Assembly: GCA_022483465.1 (NCBI GenBank)
Contig: JAKVNF010000003.1
Coordinates: 536,001 to 600,000 of the forward strand
Length of the DNA: 64,000 nt
Origin: Lachnospiraceae bacterium
Lineage (GTDB): Bacteria > Bacillota > Clostridia > Lachnospirales > Lachnospiraceae
Reading direction: 5' to 3'
Made by a program: the position numbers and the translations under genes. Position 1 is the stretch's first letter. Each line of letters starts with the position of its first letter. Below, piece by piece: positions 42,973-51,729 of the stretch. The notes under the pieces were generated by a model. That model saw only the letters and a program-made list of their open reading frames with translations, was not told where the DNA came from and made no database searches.

Positions 42973-44725
42973 GGTCTTTCATTTTTCTTGTGTGATGCAC
43001 TAAAAGAAGGCAGCCTATAGAGAATATCATCTATTTACAAAAAGAGATTTCCTGATATCATCTCGATTGCACGTCGCCCAAGATATGCAATACGGGATAA
43101 AAAGGAAACCTCTTATGAATCAGAATTATACATACACCGAGGCGAATGGGCAAATGTCTTTTGCTGCCCGGACTCAAAATGACTATCTGATGTTCCCAAG
43201 CCACCTGACGGGGTTCCATCAGGAGAGCGTTGAAGAGGTTCCTATTCGAGACGTCAGGCCCTTCCACTCCATGCGGAAGAGCAAACTGAGTGAGAATACC
43301 TTCAAAAGGGCTTATATTCTGCGCGGTAAATTGGACCAGCTGGACCATCCTGTATGCTCTTGCTGCGGGCGCAGGATGTACAAGAATCAGACCTACCACA
43401 CGAAGATCAAACACATTCCCTTTCAGGCATGCCAAACCATCATTGAGTGCGACAAGTACCAGTGGAGATGCAATCTCTGTGGCAAGACCATCACACCGGA
43501 TGTCGCGTTCAAGGCAGATGATTCGATGATTACAAAGGAGCTTGAGCAGCTGATCATCCGCTATCTTTCTATGGATGAATTTACCCTTACGGACACGGCA
43601 ATCATTACTGGCGTCAACATCAATACGATCAAGAAGATCGATCTTAAGCGTCTGAAGGGTCTTTACGCGGATGAGAATGGCAAGCTCAAAAAGCCTGCCG
43701 CCTATGCAAGGTATCTTGCCATTGACGAGTTCAAGCTGCATAACGGACACAAATATGCGACGCACATCATAGACCTGATAACCGGTGCGGTGCTGTTCAT
43801 CCGAGCAGGCAAAACAAAGGCCGTTGTAGAAGAATTCATGGAGCTGGTGGGTGACGACTGGATGCATCATGTAGAGGCCGTTGCCATGGATATGAACAGC
43901 GACTTCCAGGAGGCTTTCAAGGCAAAATGCGGTTGGATCCAGATCGTTTATGATCATTTCCACATCGTCAAGAACTTCAACGAGAAGGTCATTGCCGAGG
44001 TTCGGAAGGAGGAACAGATCCGCCTGAAGAAGGAAGGCCTGGTCGAGGAAGCTACTGTTCTGAAGGGGTCAAGGAAGATACTCTGTGCCAGCAGGGAGTC
44101 CCTGCAGAAACACGATCAGGAAGCCCGTGAGGGCAAGGTGTGCCGCAAGGGATCTGCGATCTTCGGTACGACCGATTACAGGCATACCCATGACGATTTC
44201 GAGCGGCGATACGACGACATCATCAACTCGAACAAGCTGCTGTTCACCTGTGATCTGATCAAGCAGGCCATGCAGGAAGCATATGCCTCAGCCAATCAGG
44301 CGACGATGATCGAGAAGTTTACAGATATCATCGACTGGTGCAGGGGCACGAAAAATGAGCACTTTCTCTGGTTTGCCAGGCTCATTGAGAACCACTTTGA
44401 CGGCATTGTGGGATACGGGCTCTATCCGATCAGCTCCGGGAAGATAGAGGGGATCAACGCACACATCAAGGTCATTCGCAGGAAAGCCTATGGCCTTCCA
44501 GATGATGAGTACTTTTTCCTAAAGATCATGGATGCATCCAGAAATCCGTACAAGAGGATCTGATGGATAAAGCTGTTCCGAGACCGTGGGCCCCTCGGCG
44601 ATGCTCCCACGGTCCGCCCGGGAGTACAGATGCACGGAGAGCAGAAGGCACCTGTGGAGGACCGGGGCAGAGGACCTCGGAGACGGTCAGGAAGGGCTCA
44701 TCCCACAAAAAAAGTGAAAGGGCCC
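42973..44725 (+). mobile_element. ISL3-family insertion sequence
   Basis: The ends form an imperfect inverted repeat of about 24 bases: GGTCTTTCATTTTTCTTGTG at the left and, read inward from the right, GGGCCCTTTCACTTTTTTTG. AAAAGTAG flanks it on both sides (42965-42972 and 44726-44733), the 8-bp duplication expected of ISL3. It lies between the divergent membrane LuxR gene and a lipoprotein gene. Near its right end GACCGTGGG and CCCACGGTC (about 44581-44613) form a hairpin. Confidence 0.9.
43115..44563 (+). CDS. ISL3-family transposase
   Basis: This 482-residue transposase has the ISL3 layout: an N-terminal zinc finger (CSCCGRRM, CNLCGKTITPD), an HTH (TITGVNINTIKKID region) and a DDE catalytic domain. 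The acidic residues sit in YLAIDEFKLHNGHKYAT, VEAVAMDMNSDFQEAF and IEGINAHIKVIRRKAYGL. IVYDHFHIVKNFNE is a family signature. ATG at 43115 follows AAAAAGGA. The gene looks intact. Confidence 0.92.
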   Translation: MNQNYTYTEANGQMSFAARTQNDYLMFPSHLTGFHQESVEEVPIRDVRPFHSMRKSKLSENTFKRAYILRGKLDQLDHPVCSCCGRRMYKNQTYHTKIKHIPFQACQTIIECDKYQWRCNLCGKTITPDVAFKADDSMITKELEQLIIRYLSMDEFTLTDTAIITGVNINTIKKIDLKRLKGLYADENGKLKKPAAYARYLAIDEFKLHNGHKYATHIIDLITGAVLFIRAGKTKAVVEEFMELVGDDWMHHVEAVAMDMNSDFQEAFKAKCGWIQIVYDHFHIVKNFNEKVIAEVRKEEQIRLKKEGLVEEATVLKGSRKILCASRESLQKHDQEAREGKVCRKGSAIFGTTDYRHTHDDFERRYDDIINSNKLLFTCDLIKQAMQEAYASANQATMIEKFTDIIDWCRGTKNEHFLWFARLIENHFDGIVGYGLYPISSGKIEGINAHIKVIRRKAYGLPDDEYFFLKIMDASRNPYKRI

Positions 44726-44861
44726 AAAAGTAGATGATATCCCGTCAGATTGTCCCATTCCGACGGGGAAAGCGCCGGTGGAACCTGTTATGGTGATCCC
44801 GTAGCAAATCCATCCTACAGTGGAATCGCAATCAAGGCAACAAAAATGAAAGGAGTAGTCT

Positions 44862-46406
44862 ATGAAAAGAAAAATGCTGTCATTCCTTGTGACCTTTGCA
44901 CTCACGCCTGTCCTGGTGATGGGCTGCGGATCCTCAGAGAATGCAACAAAGGAGGACACGACTGCGGCGACGCAGGCTTCCACACAAGCGCCGGCTGTAG
45001 CAGACACGGCAAAGGAGGCTGCCACCGAAGCTGCCACCGAAGCCGCCACCGAAGCCGCCACAGAAGCAGCCGCTGCCGGAACCGAGCTCAAGACGGCACT
45101 GTTCTCGGTTTCCTATTCGGATGACTGGGCCATCAATGAGGACGACACCTCCGACAGTGACGACTACTGCTATGCGGACCTTACGATCCCGGACGGGGAC
45201 AGCTCGCTTGTCGAGTGCACCATCAGTGCCTCCGTGGAAAGTCCATCCACCTACCGGAACAGCTTAAACAGCAGCGGCATCGATGCCTACCAGCTGGTTG
45301 AGGAGAAGAGCATTGAGACCGACAGCATCGGCGGCATCGAGCTCGTGCACTATGAGAGCACCTCCTGGGGAGAGCCGGTCCTGTACTATCTTGGCCGCGA
45401 TGAGGCAGCGGGAACAACGGTCAACATCTCGGTCTACGGCGACTTCGAGGATACCAGAGTCACAGACCTCTTACACTCCATAACCTTCACCCTGACGGAT
45501 ACCGGAAACGTGGATCCGCCGTGGCCCTGGAACGGAGAGCCCTGGTCGACGGAAAAGGAGCACACCTACGGCGTGGGAAGCCTGACCGTGACCTCCGAGT
45601 GGCTGAAGCTCGAAGAGCCCGTGCTGTCTGATGACATCTTCTCGGGCCGCGTGGAAGTGACCGGCGATACCGTATGGATTCTCTCCGACGACGTTCTCTA
45701 TGCGTACACCTACAGCGATGGTGTCCTGACCTATGAGAGCGAGATGGATCTCAAGGAGGAGGGCGACTACGAGGAACTGTCCTCGGATGAAAGCGGAAGG
45801 CTCTATGTCACCGGCTTCATGGAAAGAATGCTCGTTATTGAGGACGGAGAAATCAAGAGCCGCATCGACGGCGTGGACGTTGCCCTCATGCATGAGAGCG
45901 GAACCTGGGGCGTCGCCTCCTTCTATGGCGATACCGTAAAGAAGGTCAAATTGAACGGCGACAGCGCCTCCCTTGAGGAGTGGCCGCTGAAGCCCGCAGA
46001 GGAGACCGCAGCCGCCTTCATTTCCAAGAATCACGTCTATGTGAGCGGCACCTCCAGCGACAAGGACAATGAGACCGTGTGGGTCTTTGACACGGACGGC
46101 AATCCGGAGTATGAGTTCGGCAACGCCAGCATGGGAGAGCCCGGCTGGATGGGTTCTGTCACCGATGTGGCAGAGACGGAGAACGGCTTTATCGTCCTCG
46201 ACGGAAACATGAGATGTCTCTTCTTCTACGACACGGACGGCGCCCTCATTGCGACAGTCGAAGCTGATGAACTCTTCGGCAGCAGCTATCCCTGGATCAG
46301 CTCTGCAGCGAAGATGTCCGACGGAAGCGTTCTGGTCTGCCTCGTCGATGAGCGGGCAGACGAATCCGCAGACGAGCTGGTGGTCTTCCGGCTCAGCGGC
46401 TATTGA
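44862..46406 (+). CDS. Secreted lipoprotein, beta-propeller-like
   Basis: The 514-residue protein has a lipoprotein signal (MKRKMLSFLVTFALTPVLVMGCG, Cys22). A Thr/Ala-rich linker includes four copies of AATE. The mature part has a first domain (about 80-225; LFSVSYSDDWAINEDD) and then repeated strand-rich blocks (YEELSSDESGRLYVTG, VTDVAETENGFIVLDG) resembling a propeller. I cannot assign a function. ATG follows AAAGGAG. Its promoter region was the insertion site of the ISL3 element. Confidence 0.75.
   Translation: MKRKMLSFLVTFALTPVLVMGCGSSENATKEDTTAATQASTQAPAVADTAKEAATEAATEAATEAATEAAAAGTELKTALFSVSYSDDWAINEDDTSDSDDYCYADLTIPDGDSSLVECTISASVESPSTYRNSLNSSGIDAYQLVEEKSIETDSIGGIELVHYESTSWGEPVLYYLGRDEAAGTTVNISVYGDFEDTRVTDLLHSITFTLTDTGNVDPPWPWNGEPWSTEKEHTYGVGSLTVTSEWLKLEEPVLSDDIFSGRVEVTGDTVWILSDDVLYAYTYSDGVLTYESEMDLKEEGDYEELSSDESGRLYVTGFMERMLVIEDGEIKSRIDGVDVALMHESGTWGVASFYGDTVKKVKLNGDSASLEEWPLKPAEETAAAFISKNHVYVSGTSSDKDNETVWVFDTDGNPEYEFGNASMGEPGWMGSVTDVAETENGFIVLDGNMRCLFFYDTDGALIATVEADELFGSSYPWISSAAKMSDGSVLVCLVDERADESADELVVFRLSGY
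45018..45065 (+). repeat. 12-bp coding tandem repeat
   Basis: Four units of GCTGCCACCGAA (or close variants with GCC or ACA) encode AATE repeats in the lipoprotein linker. Copy number could vary between strains. Confidence 0.9.
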
Positions 46407-46467
46407 GAAATATTTCAAAGAGAGAAGAGGCAGGGAATTTCCCATCTGAGAAAGGAGAACAGGACGT

Positions 46468-47148
46468 ATGAGATACGAGATTAAGGGCGGAAATCTTCCG
46501 GTTGTCGAGTGCCACCTCGAGAGCGGGGAGAGCATGATCACCGAGAGCGGCAGCATGAGCTGGATGTCTCCCAACATGAAGATGGAGACGAAGGCAGGCG
46601 GCGCGAAGAAGATCTTCGGAAGGATGCTGTCCGGCGAGAACATCTTCCAGAACGTCTACCGGGCACAGGGCGGTCCCGGCATGATTGCCTTTGCCTCCAG
46701 CTTCCCGGGCTCCATCAGGGCCTGCGAGATCGGACCTGGCAGGTCGATGATCGTGCAGAAGAAGGCCTTCCTCGCATCGGAAGAGGGCATTGAGCTCTCC
46801 GTCGCCTTCAACAAAAAGATCGGCGCCGGGTTCTTCGGCGGAGAGGGCTTCATCATGCAAAAGCTCTCCGGTCAGGGCACCGCGTTCATCGAGGTCGACG
46901 GCTCCGCCTGCGAGTATGAGCTTGCATCCGGAGAGCAGCTCATCGTGGACACCGGATATCTTGCCGCCATGGAGGAGACCTGCACGATGGACATCGTCCA
47001 GGTCCCAGGTGTCAAAAACATGCTCTTTGGCGGAGAGGGAATCTTCAACACTGTGGTCACCGGCCCCGGGAAGATCATCCTGCAGTCCATGCCGATTACG
47101 AACGTGGCGGCACTTCTTGAGCCCTACATCAACCCGAAGAAAAATTAA
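46468..47148 (+). CDS. TIGR00266/AIM24-family protein
   Basis: The 226-residue protein matches the bacterial AIM24-like family: MRYEIKGGNLPVVECHLESGESM, GSMSWMSPNMKMET, FASSFPGSIRACEI, QKKAFLASEEGIELSVAFNKK and GEQLIVDTGYLAAME. It is predicted to be an all-beta cytosolic protein. The family is broadly conserved with no firm biochemical role. ATG follows AAAGGAG. Its neighbours are a lipoprotein and the sensory cluster. Confidence 0.88.
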   Translation: MRYEIKGGNLPVVECHLESGESMITESGSMSWMSPNMKMETKAGGAKKIFGRMLSGENIFQNVYRAQGGPGMIAFASSFPGSIRACEIGPGRSMIVQKKAFLASEEGIELSVAFNKKIGAGFFGGEGFIMQKLSGQGTAFIEVDGSACEYELASGEQLIVDTGYLAAMEETCTMDIVQVPGVKNMLFGGEGIFNTVVTGPGKIILQSMPITNVAALLEPYINPKKN

Positions 47149-47185
47149 GGCAAAACCAATCTCAGCGCGCCGCGAAGGCGCAGGG

Positions 47186-47217
47186 GCTGCCGCACCGGAG
47201 GGTGCGGCGGCTCTTTT
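47186..47217 (+). terminator. Terminator after the AIM24-like gene
   Basis: GCCGCACC (47189-47196) pairs with GGTGCGGC (47201-47208) around GGAG, then CTCTTTT. Confidence 0.82.
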
Positions 47218-47342
47218 GCGTTTCGTGACAGATGCCGGAAACTTGCAATCCGGTCTCCGTTACGGCAATATATTCACAGGTGAACAGATTCCGGATCATC
47301 TGCACAGCGCTCCGGGATCAGGAGCCGCTTTTTTATCTGGTT

Positions 47343-47650
47343 GGCGTTAGTTAAGAAACGGGTTGATAAGCGATCGCCTAGCATGAGACCACTAATCCCT
47401 CACTTTGAGCTCGAGCTGGGTACACTCCTATCCGTGCTGTGTTGCATCATGTAACAAAGCATCACCTAGATTGCCTAAAAGCATACACCCACTTGCCGAG
47501 CATGTGACTATAAATAACAAGATAGGCATTATGCAGAGAAGAAAAGAGCTCCAAATGGGGATTCTATATCTTCATCAGACATTATCGCGTCGAGAGTTCA
47601 CCATGGAGGTTGTGGTATGGAACCCGTCAACCCGGTTCTTTACTAACGCC
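47343..47650 (+). mobile_element. 308-bp MITE-like element, copy 3 (subtype B)
   Basis: The ends are GGCGTTAGTTAAGAAACGGG and, on the other strand, GGCGTTAGTAAAGAACCGGG. TATCTGGTT flanks it perfectly (47334-47342 and 47651-47659). It lies 26 bases before the start of the 7TM sensor gene, just after a leader hairpin (GCTCC/GGAGC) and a T run ending at 47334. It is nearly identical to copy 2. Confidence 0.93.
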
Positions 47651-47676
47651 TATCTGGTTTCAAAGGGGAGTAGGAG

Positions 47677-49296
47677 ATGCTGCACAGTACCAGAAAAACT
47701 ATCCGGGCAACGGCCATCGCAGTCTGTCTGATTCTGCTGGTGATTGCGCTCCGCTACGTCCGCATCGGCACATGGTGGGGCTACGATGTGCCCCTTGCCT
47801 GTATCGCGCCGATGGTCTACGTGGGGCTTCTCCTCTACTGGGGGATCACGCTCGAGATCCGGCTGACAAACGCACGGGTAAAGCACCTCCTCTTTGCCTC
47901 CATCGGCCTTATGATTCTCTGGTTCGTTCTGCGCTGTGCAAAGTATGACTTCTTCTACCCTTACGGCGATATCTGCCGGTACCTCTGGTACGGCTACTAC
48001 ATCCCCTTAAACTTCCTTCCCATCCTGTCCCTGATGGCGGCATGGCACATCGGAAGAAGGGGGCATGCGCGCGCTCTCTGGCTCCTCCTTGTTCCGGACA
48101 GCATATTTACCGCTCTTGTCTTTTCCAACGACCTGCATCAGTGGATCTTCCGCTTCCCCTCTGGGGCTCTCAGTGACAGCTTCTACGAGCAGCGCCCGCT
48201 GTTTTTTGTCATGTGCGCCTGGATGGCGGTGCAGTACCTTGCCGCCCTCCTTATCATCTTTCATCAGTGCCGCATCTCCCGGAGCCGGCGCCTTGTGTGG
48301 CTCCCGGTTCTGTGGATTCTTGGCATCATTGCCTTCTTTTTCTGGTACAACGCCTTTCAGTTTCTCCCCATCCGAAAGCCCCTCCAGGTGACAGAGGCAG
48401 CCGGGATTGTCCTCGCCGCGGTCTGGGAGAGCTGTATCCAGACCGGCCTCATCCCCTCCAACATCGGCTACCAGGAGTTCTTTTCTGCCTCCACCGTGGA
48501 TGCGCAGATCGAAGACAACGGCGGAAACGTCTGCTATTCCTCCCTGGGAGCCAGAGCACTGACCGAAAAGGAGCGGCGCGCCGCGATGGATACGCCTGTG
48601 TTTCTGGAGCCCGATGTCCGTCTGCAGAGCAGAGCCATTCACGGAGGACGCGTGTACTGGGAGGATGACCTCTCCGCGATTCACAGCCTGAGCCGGGATC
48701 TTGAAGAGGCGCGGGCGGCTCTTGCGGAGGAAAACGATCTGATCCGGGAGGAGAACAAAATCCGGGAGGAACAGGCACATCTCGAGGAACATAACCGCCT
48801 CTACGACAGCATGGCGGAAGCAGCAAGGCCGGCGCTGTTAAAGATCCGAATCCTTCTTCTGAATCTTACCCCGGATGCAGAGGACTTCTCCCGGCGCCTT
48901 GGCATGGCCTGCGTTCTCTGCGCGTACGTAAAGCGCTCGAGCAACCTGATGCTGCTGGCGGAGAGGGAGGAGCGTGCGGATGCAAAGGAGCTTGCCCTGT
49001 GCCTTCGCGAGTCCCTCGATTACCTGTCCGCCTGCGGCGTCCTCTGCAGTCTGACAGAGGAGGGGGAGGGCAGAATCCCGCTTGACGGGATCCGAAACGC
49101 CTATGCCTTCTTTGAGGAGACCATCGAATCGGTCCTCCCGGACCTTTCTGCCCTTGTGGCAAATCTCTCCGTGGAGCGGGAAACCATCACCCTCCGGCTC
49201 ATGCTGGACGGGCCAGAGCGCGTGCCGGAGGCGGAGGAGATCGACGGAACTTTTTACCGCAGCTTTACAGCAAAGGAGAAAAGAGATGATCTGTGA
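47677..49296 (+). CDS. 7TM sensor protein with degenerate histidine-kinase tail
   Basis: The 539-residue protein has seven or eight membrane segments in the first 270 residues, like the 7TM N-terminal domain of some sensor kinases. A helical linker (about 345-385) and a C-terminal region follow. The expected H box reads LEEHNRLYDSMAEAARPALL and the later ATP-binding part lacks clear N and G boxes, so it looks like a pseudokinase sensor. It overlaps the true kinase gene by 11 bases and may form a pair with it. ATG follows AAAGGGGAGTAGGAG. Confidence 0.72.
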   Translation: MLHSTRKTIRATAIAVCLILLVIALRYVRIGTWWGYDVPLACIAPMVYVGLLLYWGITLEIRLTNARVKHLLFASIGLMILWFVLRCAKYDFFYPYGDICRYLWYGYYIPLNFLPILSLMAAWHIGRRGHARALWLLLVPDSIFTALVFSNDLHQWIFRFPSGALSDSFYEQRPLFFVMCAWMAVQYLAALLIIFHQCRISRSRRLVWLPVLWILGIIAFFFWYNAFQFLPIRKPLQVTEAAGIVLAAVWESCIQTGLIPSNIGYQEFFSASTVDAQIEDNGGNVCYSSLGARALTEKERRAAMDTPVFLEPDVRLQSRAIHGGRVYWEDDLSAIHSLSRDLEEARAALAEENDLIREENKIREEQAHLEEHNRLYDSMAEAARPALLKIRILLLNLTPDAEDFSRRLGMACVLCAYVKRSSNLMLLAEREERADAKELALCLRESLDYLSACGVLCSLTEEGEGRIPLDGIRNAYAFFEETIESVLPDLSALVANLSVERETITLRLMLDGPERVPEAEEIDGTFYRSFTAKEKRDDL

Positions 49297-50521
49297 GATC
49301 ACACCCGCTGCCCTCGGCCTGCTTCTTTCCATAACACTCCTTCTTCTGTTTGCGGAGATCTTCTGCGTGATCTTTCTCTTCCTGCTGCACCGGGACAGGA
49401 GGAAGACCCTGTGCTCTTGTATCCTGCTCTTTTGCACCTTTGTTCTCTTTGAGCTGCAGGAGAGTGTAGCAGAGAAGGAGCCGATTCCCCACATCCCGGA
49501 TTTTGGCAGGCAGCGCACAGCACTTCCTGTTCTCTTCCTCCTTCTCTTCTCCGGGCTCACCCTGTGGGAGCTGTTTTCGGTCTTTCGGTGGCGGAAGGAG
49601 CAGTTCAGCCCTGACACCATCCGGGAGAGCATCAACCAGCTCCCCACAGGCCTCTGCTTTGGGGCGAAAAACGGGAGCGTCCTTCTTGCAAACCACGTGA
49701 TGGAGGAAATCTCCCTATCCGCCACCGGAGAGGCCCTGCTCGATGCCAACGCGTTCTGGGAGGCGGCTGGAAAAAGCGGTTTTCTGACCCTTGAGGATGG
49801 CACCGTCTGGAGTCTGGACCGCAGGGTCCTGCCCACGGAACTGGGAGATGTGTACCAGATCACGGCGTCGGATGTGACGAAAACGCACGCCCTGATGCAG
49901 GAGCTTAAAAGGGAGCAGCAGCACCTGAAAGAGGTTAACAAAAGGCTTTTGCAGTATGGAGACTCTGTTGCGGTTCTGACGAGGGAGAAGGAGATTCTCT
50001 CCGCCAGGATCCGCGTCCACGACAGTCTGGGAGAGTGCCTTCTCGCCGCAAAGCGCTGCATCCTGACACCGGTTGACAGAAGGGACAAAGAGGAGGCACT
50101 CCGCCTCTGGCAGCAGGCGATCACCCTGATGGAGACCCCGCAGGAAGAGGAAAAGAGCGACTCCCTCGGAGAACTTCTCAAGGCAGCAAGGGCGGTTGGC
50201 GTCGGGGTCGTTTTTCAGGGAGCGGTTCCCCCTGCAGGCACTGCCGCAAGGGCCCTCACCGAGGCGGCAATCCATACCTGTGTGACCAACACCGTGCGCC
50301 ATGCAAAAGGGACCAGGCTCTTCGTCCTCCTCGAGAGGACCGGGACCCTGTGGACCATCCGCTGCACCAACAACGGCGCGGCACCTTCGGGGCCGATCCG
50401 GGAGGGCGGGGGCCTGTCGTCCCTTCGCAGGCAGGTGGAGCGGGAGGGCGGCACAATGACCGTGGAGAGCACGCCCCGCTTTGTTCTGACGATTCTGACA
50501 GAGGAAGGAGGTCTCTCATGA
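49286..50521 (+). CDS. Sensor histidine kinase of the sensory cluster
   Basis: The 411-residue protein has a few N-terminal membrane segments (about 8-100), a PAS-like region (about 125-205), a coiled coil (about 205-250) and a kinase core. The phospho-His is likely in SARIRVHDSLGECLL, similar to HisKA_3. The ATP-binding N box is HTCVTNTVRHAKG and the G box GGGLSSLRRQVEREGG. It overlaps both neighbours, including an ATGA overlap with the response regulator gene. Confidence 0.82.
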   Translation: MICEITPAALGLLLSITLLLLFAEIFCVIFLFLLHRDRRKTLCSCILLFCTFVLFELQESVAEKEPIPHIPDFGRQRTALPVLFLLLFSGLTLWELFSVFRWRKEQFSPDTIRESINQLPTGLCFGAKNGSVLLANHVMEEISLSATGEALLDANAFWEAAGKSGFLTLEDGTVWSLDRRVLPTELGDVYQITASDVTKTHALMQELKREQQHLKEVNKRLLQYGDSVAVLTREKEILSARIRVHDSLGECLLAAKRCILTPVDRRDKEEALRLWQQAITLMETPQEEEKSDSLGELLKAARAVGVGVVFQGAVPPAGTAARALTEAAIHTCVTNTVRHAKGTRLFVLLERTGTLWTIRCTNNGAAPSGPIREGGGLSSLRRQVEREGGTMTVESTPRFVLTILTEEGGLS

Positions 50522-51177
50522 AACGATATCGGGTGCTCGTGGTAGAGGACCAGGCGATGCCGCGGCAGCTCTTTGAGATGTTCATCAGCTCCTCCGCGCA
50601 GTTCACCCTGGCCGCCTCGATTGACAGCGCTGCCCTGGCAGATATCTACTGCGCAGGCGGCGGGATTGACCTGGTCCTGATGGACGTGGTGACAAAAAAC
50701 GGTGCCAACGGCCTGGACGCCGCCGGGGCCATCAAAGCGCGCTGGCCGAAGATCCGGATCATCATTGTAACCTCCATGCCGGAGTGCTCCTATCTCGAAA
50801 AGGTGCGGCGCATCGGTGTGGACAGCTTTTGGTACAAAGAGATCAGTCGGGAGCCGATTCTCTCCCTCATGGAGCGGACGATGGCGGGGGAGTCCGTCTA
50901 CCCGGAGACCACGCCAAAGATCCAGCTGGGGCTTGCATCGAGCGACGAATTCACCGAGACAGAGCTTCTGATTCTCCGGGAGCTCACCGGCGGCTACACC
51001 GATGCGGAGATCGGGGAGCACCTCCACATGTCCCGCTTTACCGTGCGCGACTATGTAAAGGCCATGCGGGAGAAGACGGGCTTTCGCTCCCGGACCGAGC
51101 TTGCCGTCAAGGCAAGGCAGAGCGGGCTTGTGATCCTGGAGCCGAATCCGGAAGGCTCCTCCAAAAAGCCGGAATAG
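50518..51177 (+). CDS. NarL/LuxR-type response regulator
   Basis: The 219-residue protein has a receiver (acidic pair at 10-11, phospho-acceptor Asp56, Lys107 in FWYKE) and a LuxR-type HTH (TETELLILRELTGGYTDAEI, MSRFTVRDYVKAMREKTGF). It is coupled to the kinase upstream and ends at a strong terminator. Its targets probably include nearby genes. Confidence 0.9.
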   Translation: MKRYRVLVVEDQAMPRQLFEMFISSSAQFTLAASIDSAALADIYCAGGGIDLVLMDVVTKNGANGLDAAGAIKARWPKIRIIIVTSMPECSYLEKVRRIGVDSFWYKEISREPILSLMERTMAGESVYPETTPKIQLGLASSDEFTETELLILRELTGGYTDAEIGEHLHMSRFTVRDYVKAMREKTGFRSRTELAVKARQSGLVILEPNPEGSSKKPE

Positions 51178-51205
51178 TGCCCCTTTACACTCCGATACAG
51201 AAATG

Positions 51206-51246
51206 AAAACGCTCTGTCCCCTTTCGGGACGGAGCGTTTTTTTACG
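51206..51246 (+). terminator. Strong terminator within the sensory cluster
   Basis: AAAACGCTCTGTCCC (51206-51220) pairs with GGGACGGAGCGTTTT (51226-51240), one mismatch, and a T run follows. It separates the two-component genes from the orphan receiver and solute-binding genes. Confidence 0.9.
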
Positions 51247-51329
51247 CCCAAAGACCCTTCAAAAGAAGGGTGTGCCGCAGAAAGGGAAACGGTACGATGA
51301 AGGTACCACAGGGGGAAAAGGGGGAAAAC

Positions 51330-51716
51330 GTGAAACGGATCGTGCTCAGTATTCAGAACCAGCTCTTGTCCGAAGCTCTGTCCAGGGCGCTTTCAGGGAC
51401 CGGGAACTTCCGGCCTGTGCAGGTGCCGACCGACAGGCTGCAGGATACCGCGTACCTGTGCCAGGCAATGCAGGCACAGATCCTTCTGATGGACGTTGCC
51501 AATTCGCCGGCTGCCGCCATGGCGCGGCGGCTCGAGATGGGGCAGAAGGTGCGCGGGGAGGTGCCCTCCTGCAGGCTGGTCCTCTTGTGCGACGAGAACG
51601 CAGATCCCCTGATTGCGCAGCAGGTCAAGGAGGCAAAGCAGGTGGGAAGGATCGATGCATTCTTCTACGCCTCGGTCACCACTGCCTACCTGACCGCAGC
51701 ACTGGATGCACTCTGA
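51330..51716 (+). CDS. Stand-alone receiver-like protein, degenerate
   Basis: The 128-residue protein starts KRIVLSIQNQLLSEAL and keeps the Asp of ILLMDVANSP (residue 55), but the acidic pair near residue 10 is replaced by Asn-Gln and the conserved Lys is missing (IDAFFYASVT). It has no output domain. It may be a non-phosphorylated adaptor. A GTG at 51330 with GGGGG upstream is preferred; an ATG at 51297 is an alternative. Twelve bases separate it from the solute-binding gene. Confidence 0.62.
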   Translation: MKRIVLSIQNQLLSEALSRALSGTGNFRPVQVPTDRLQDTAYLCQAMQAQILLMDVANSPAAAMARRLEMGQKVRGEVPSCRLVLLCDENADPLIAQQVKEAKQVGRIDAFFYASVTTAYLTAALDAL

Positions 51717-51729
51717 GGAGGAACCTGTC

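Noticed and set aside
45018-45065. Tandem repeat as a CRISPR or regulatory array
   Set aside because: It is a 12-bp in-frame repeat coding for AATE in a lipoprotein linker.
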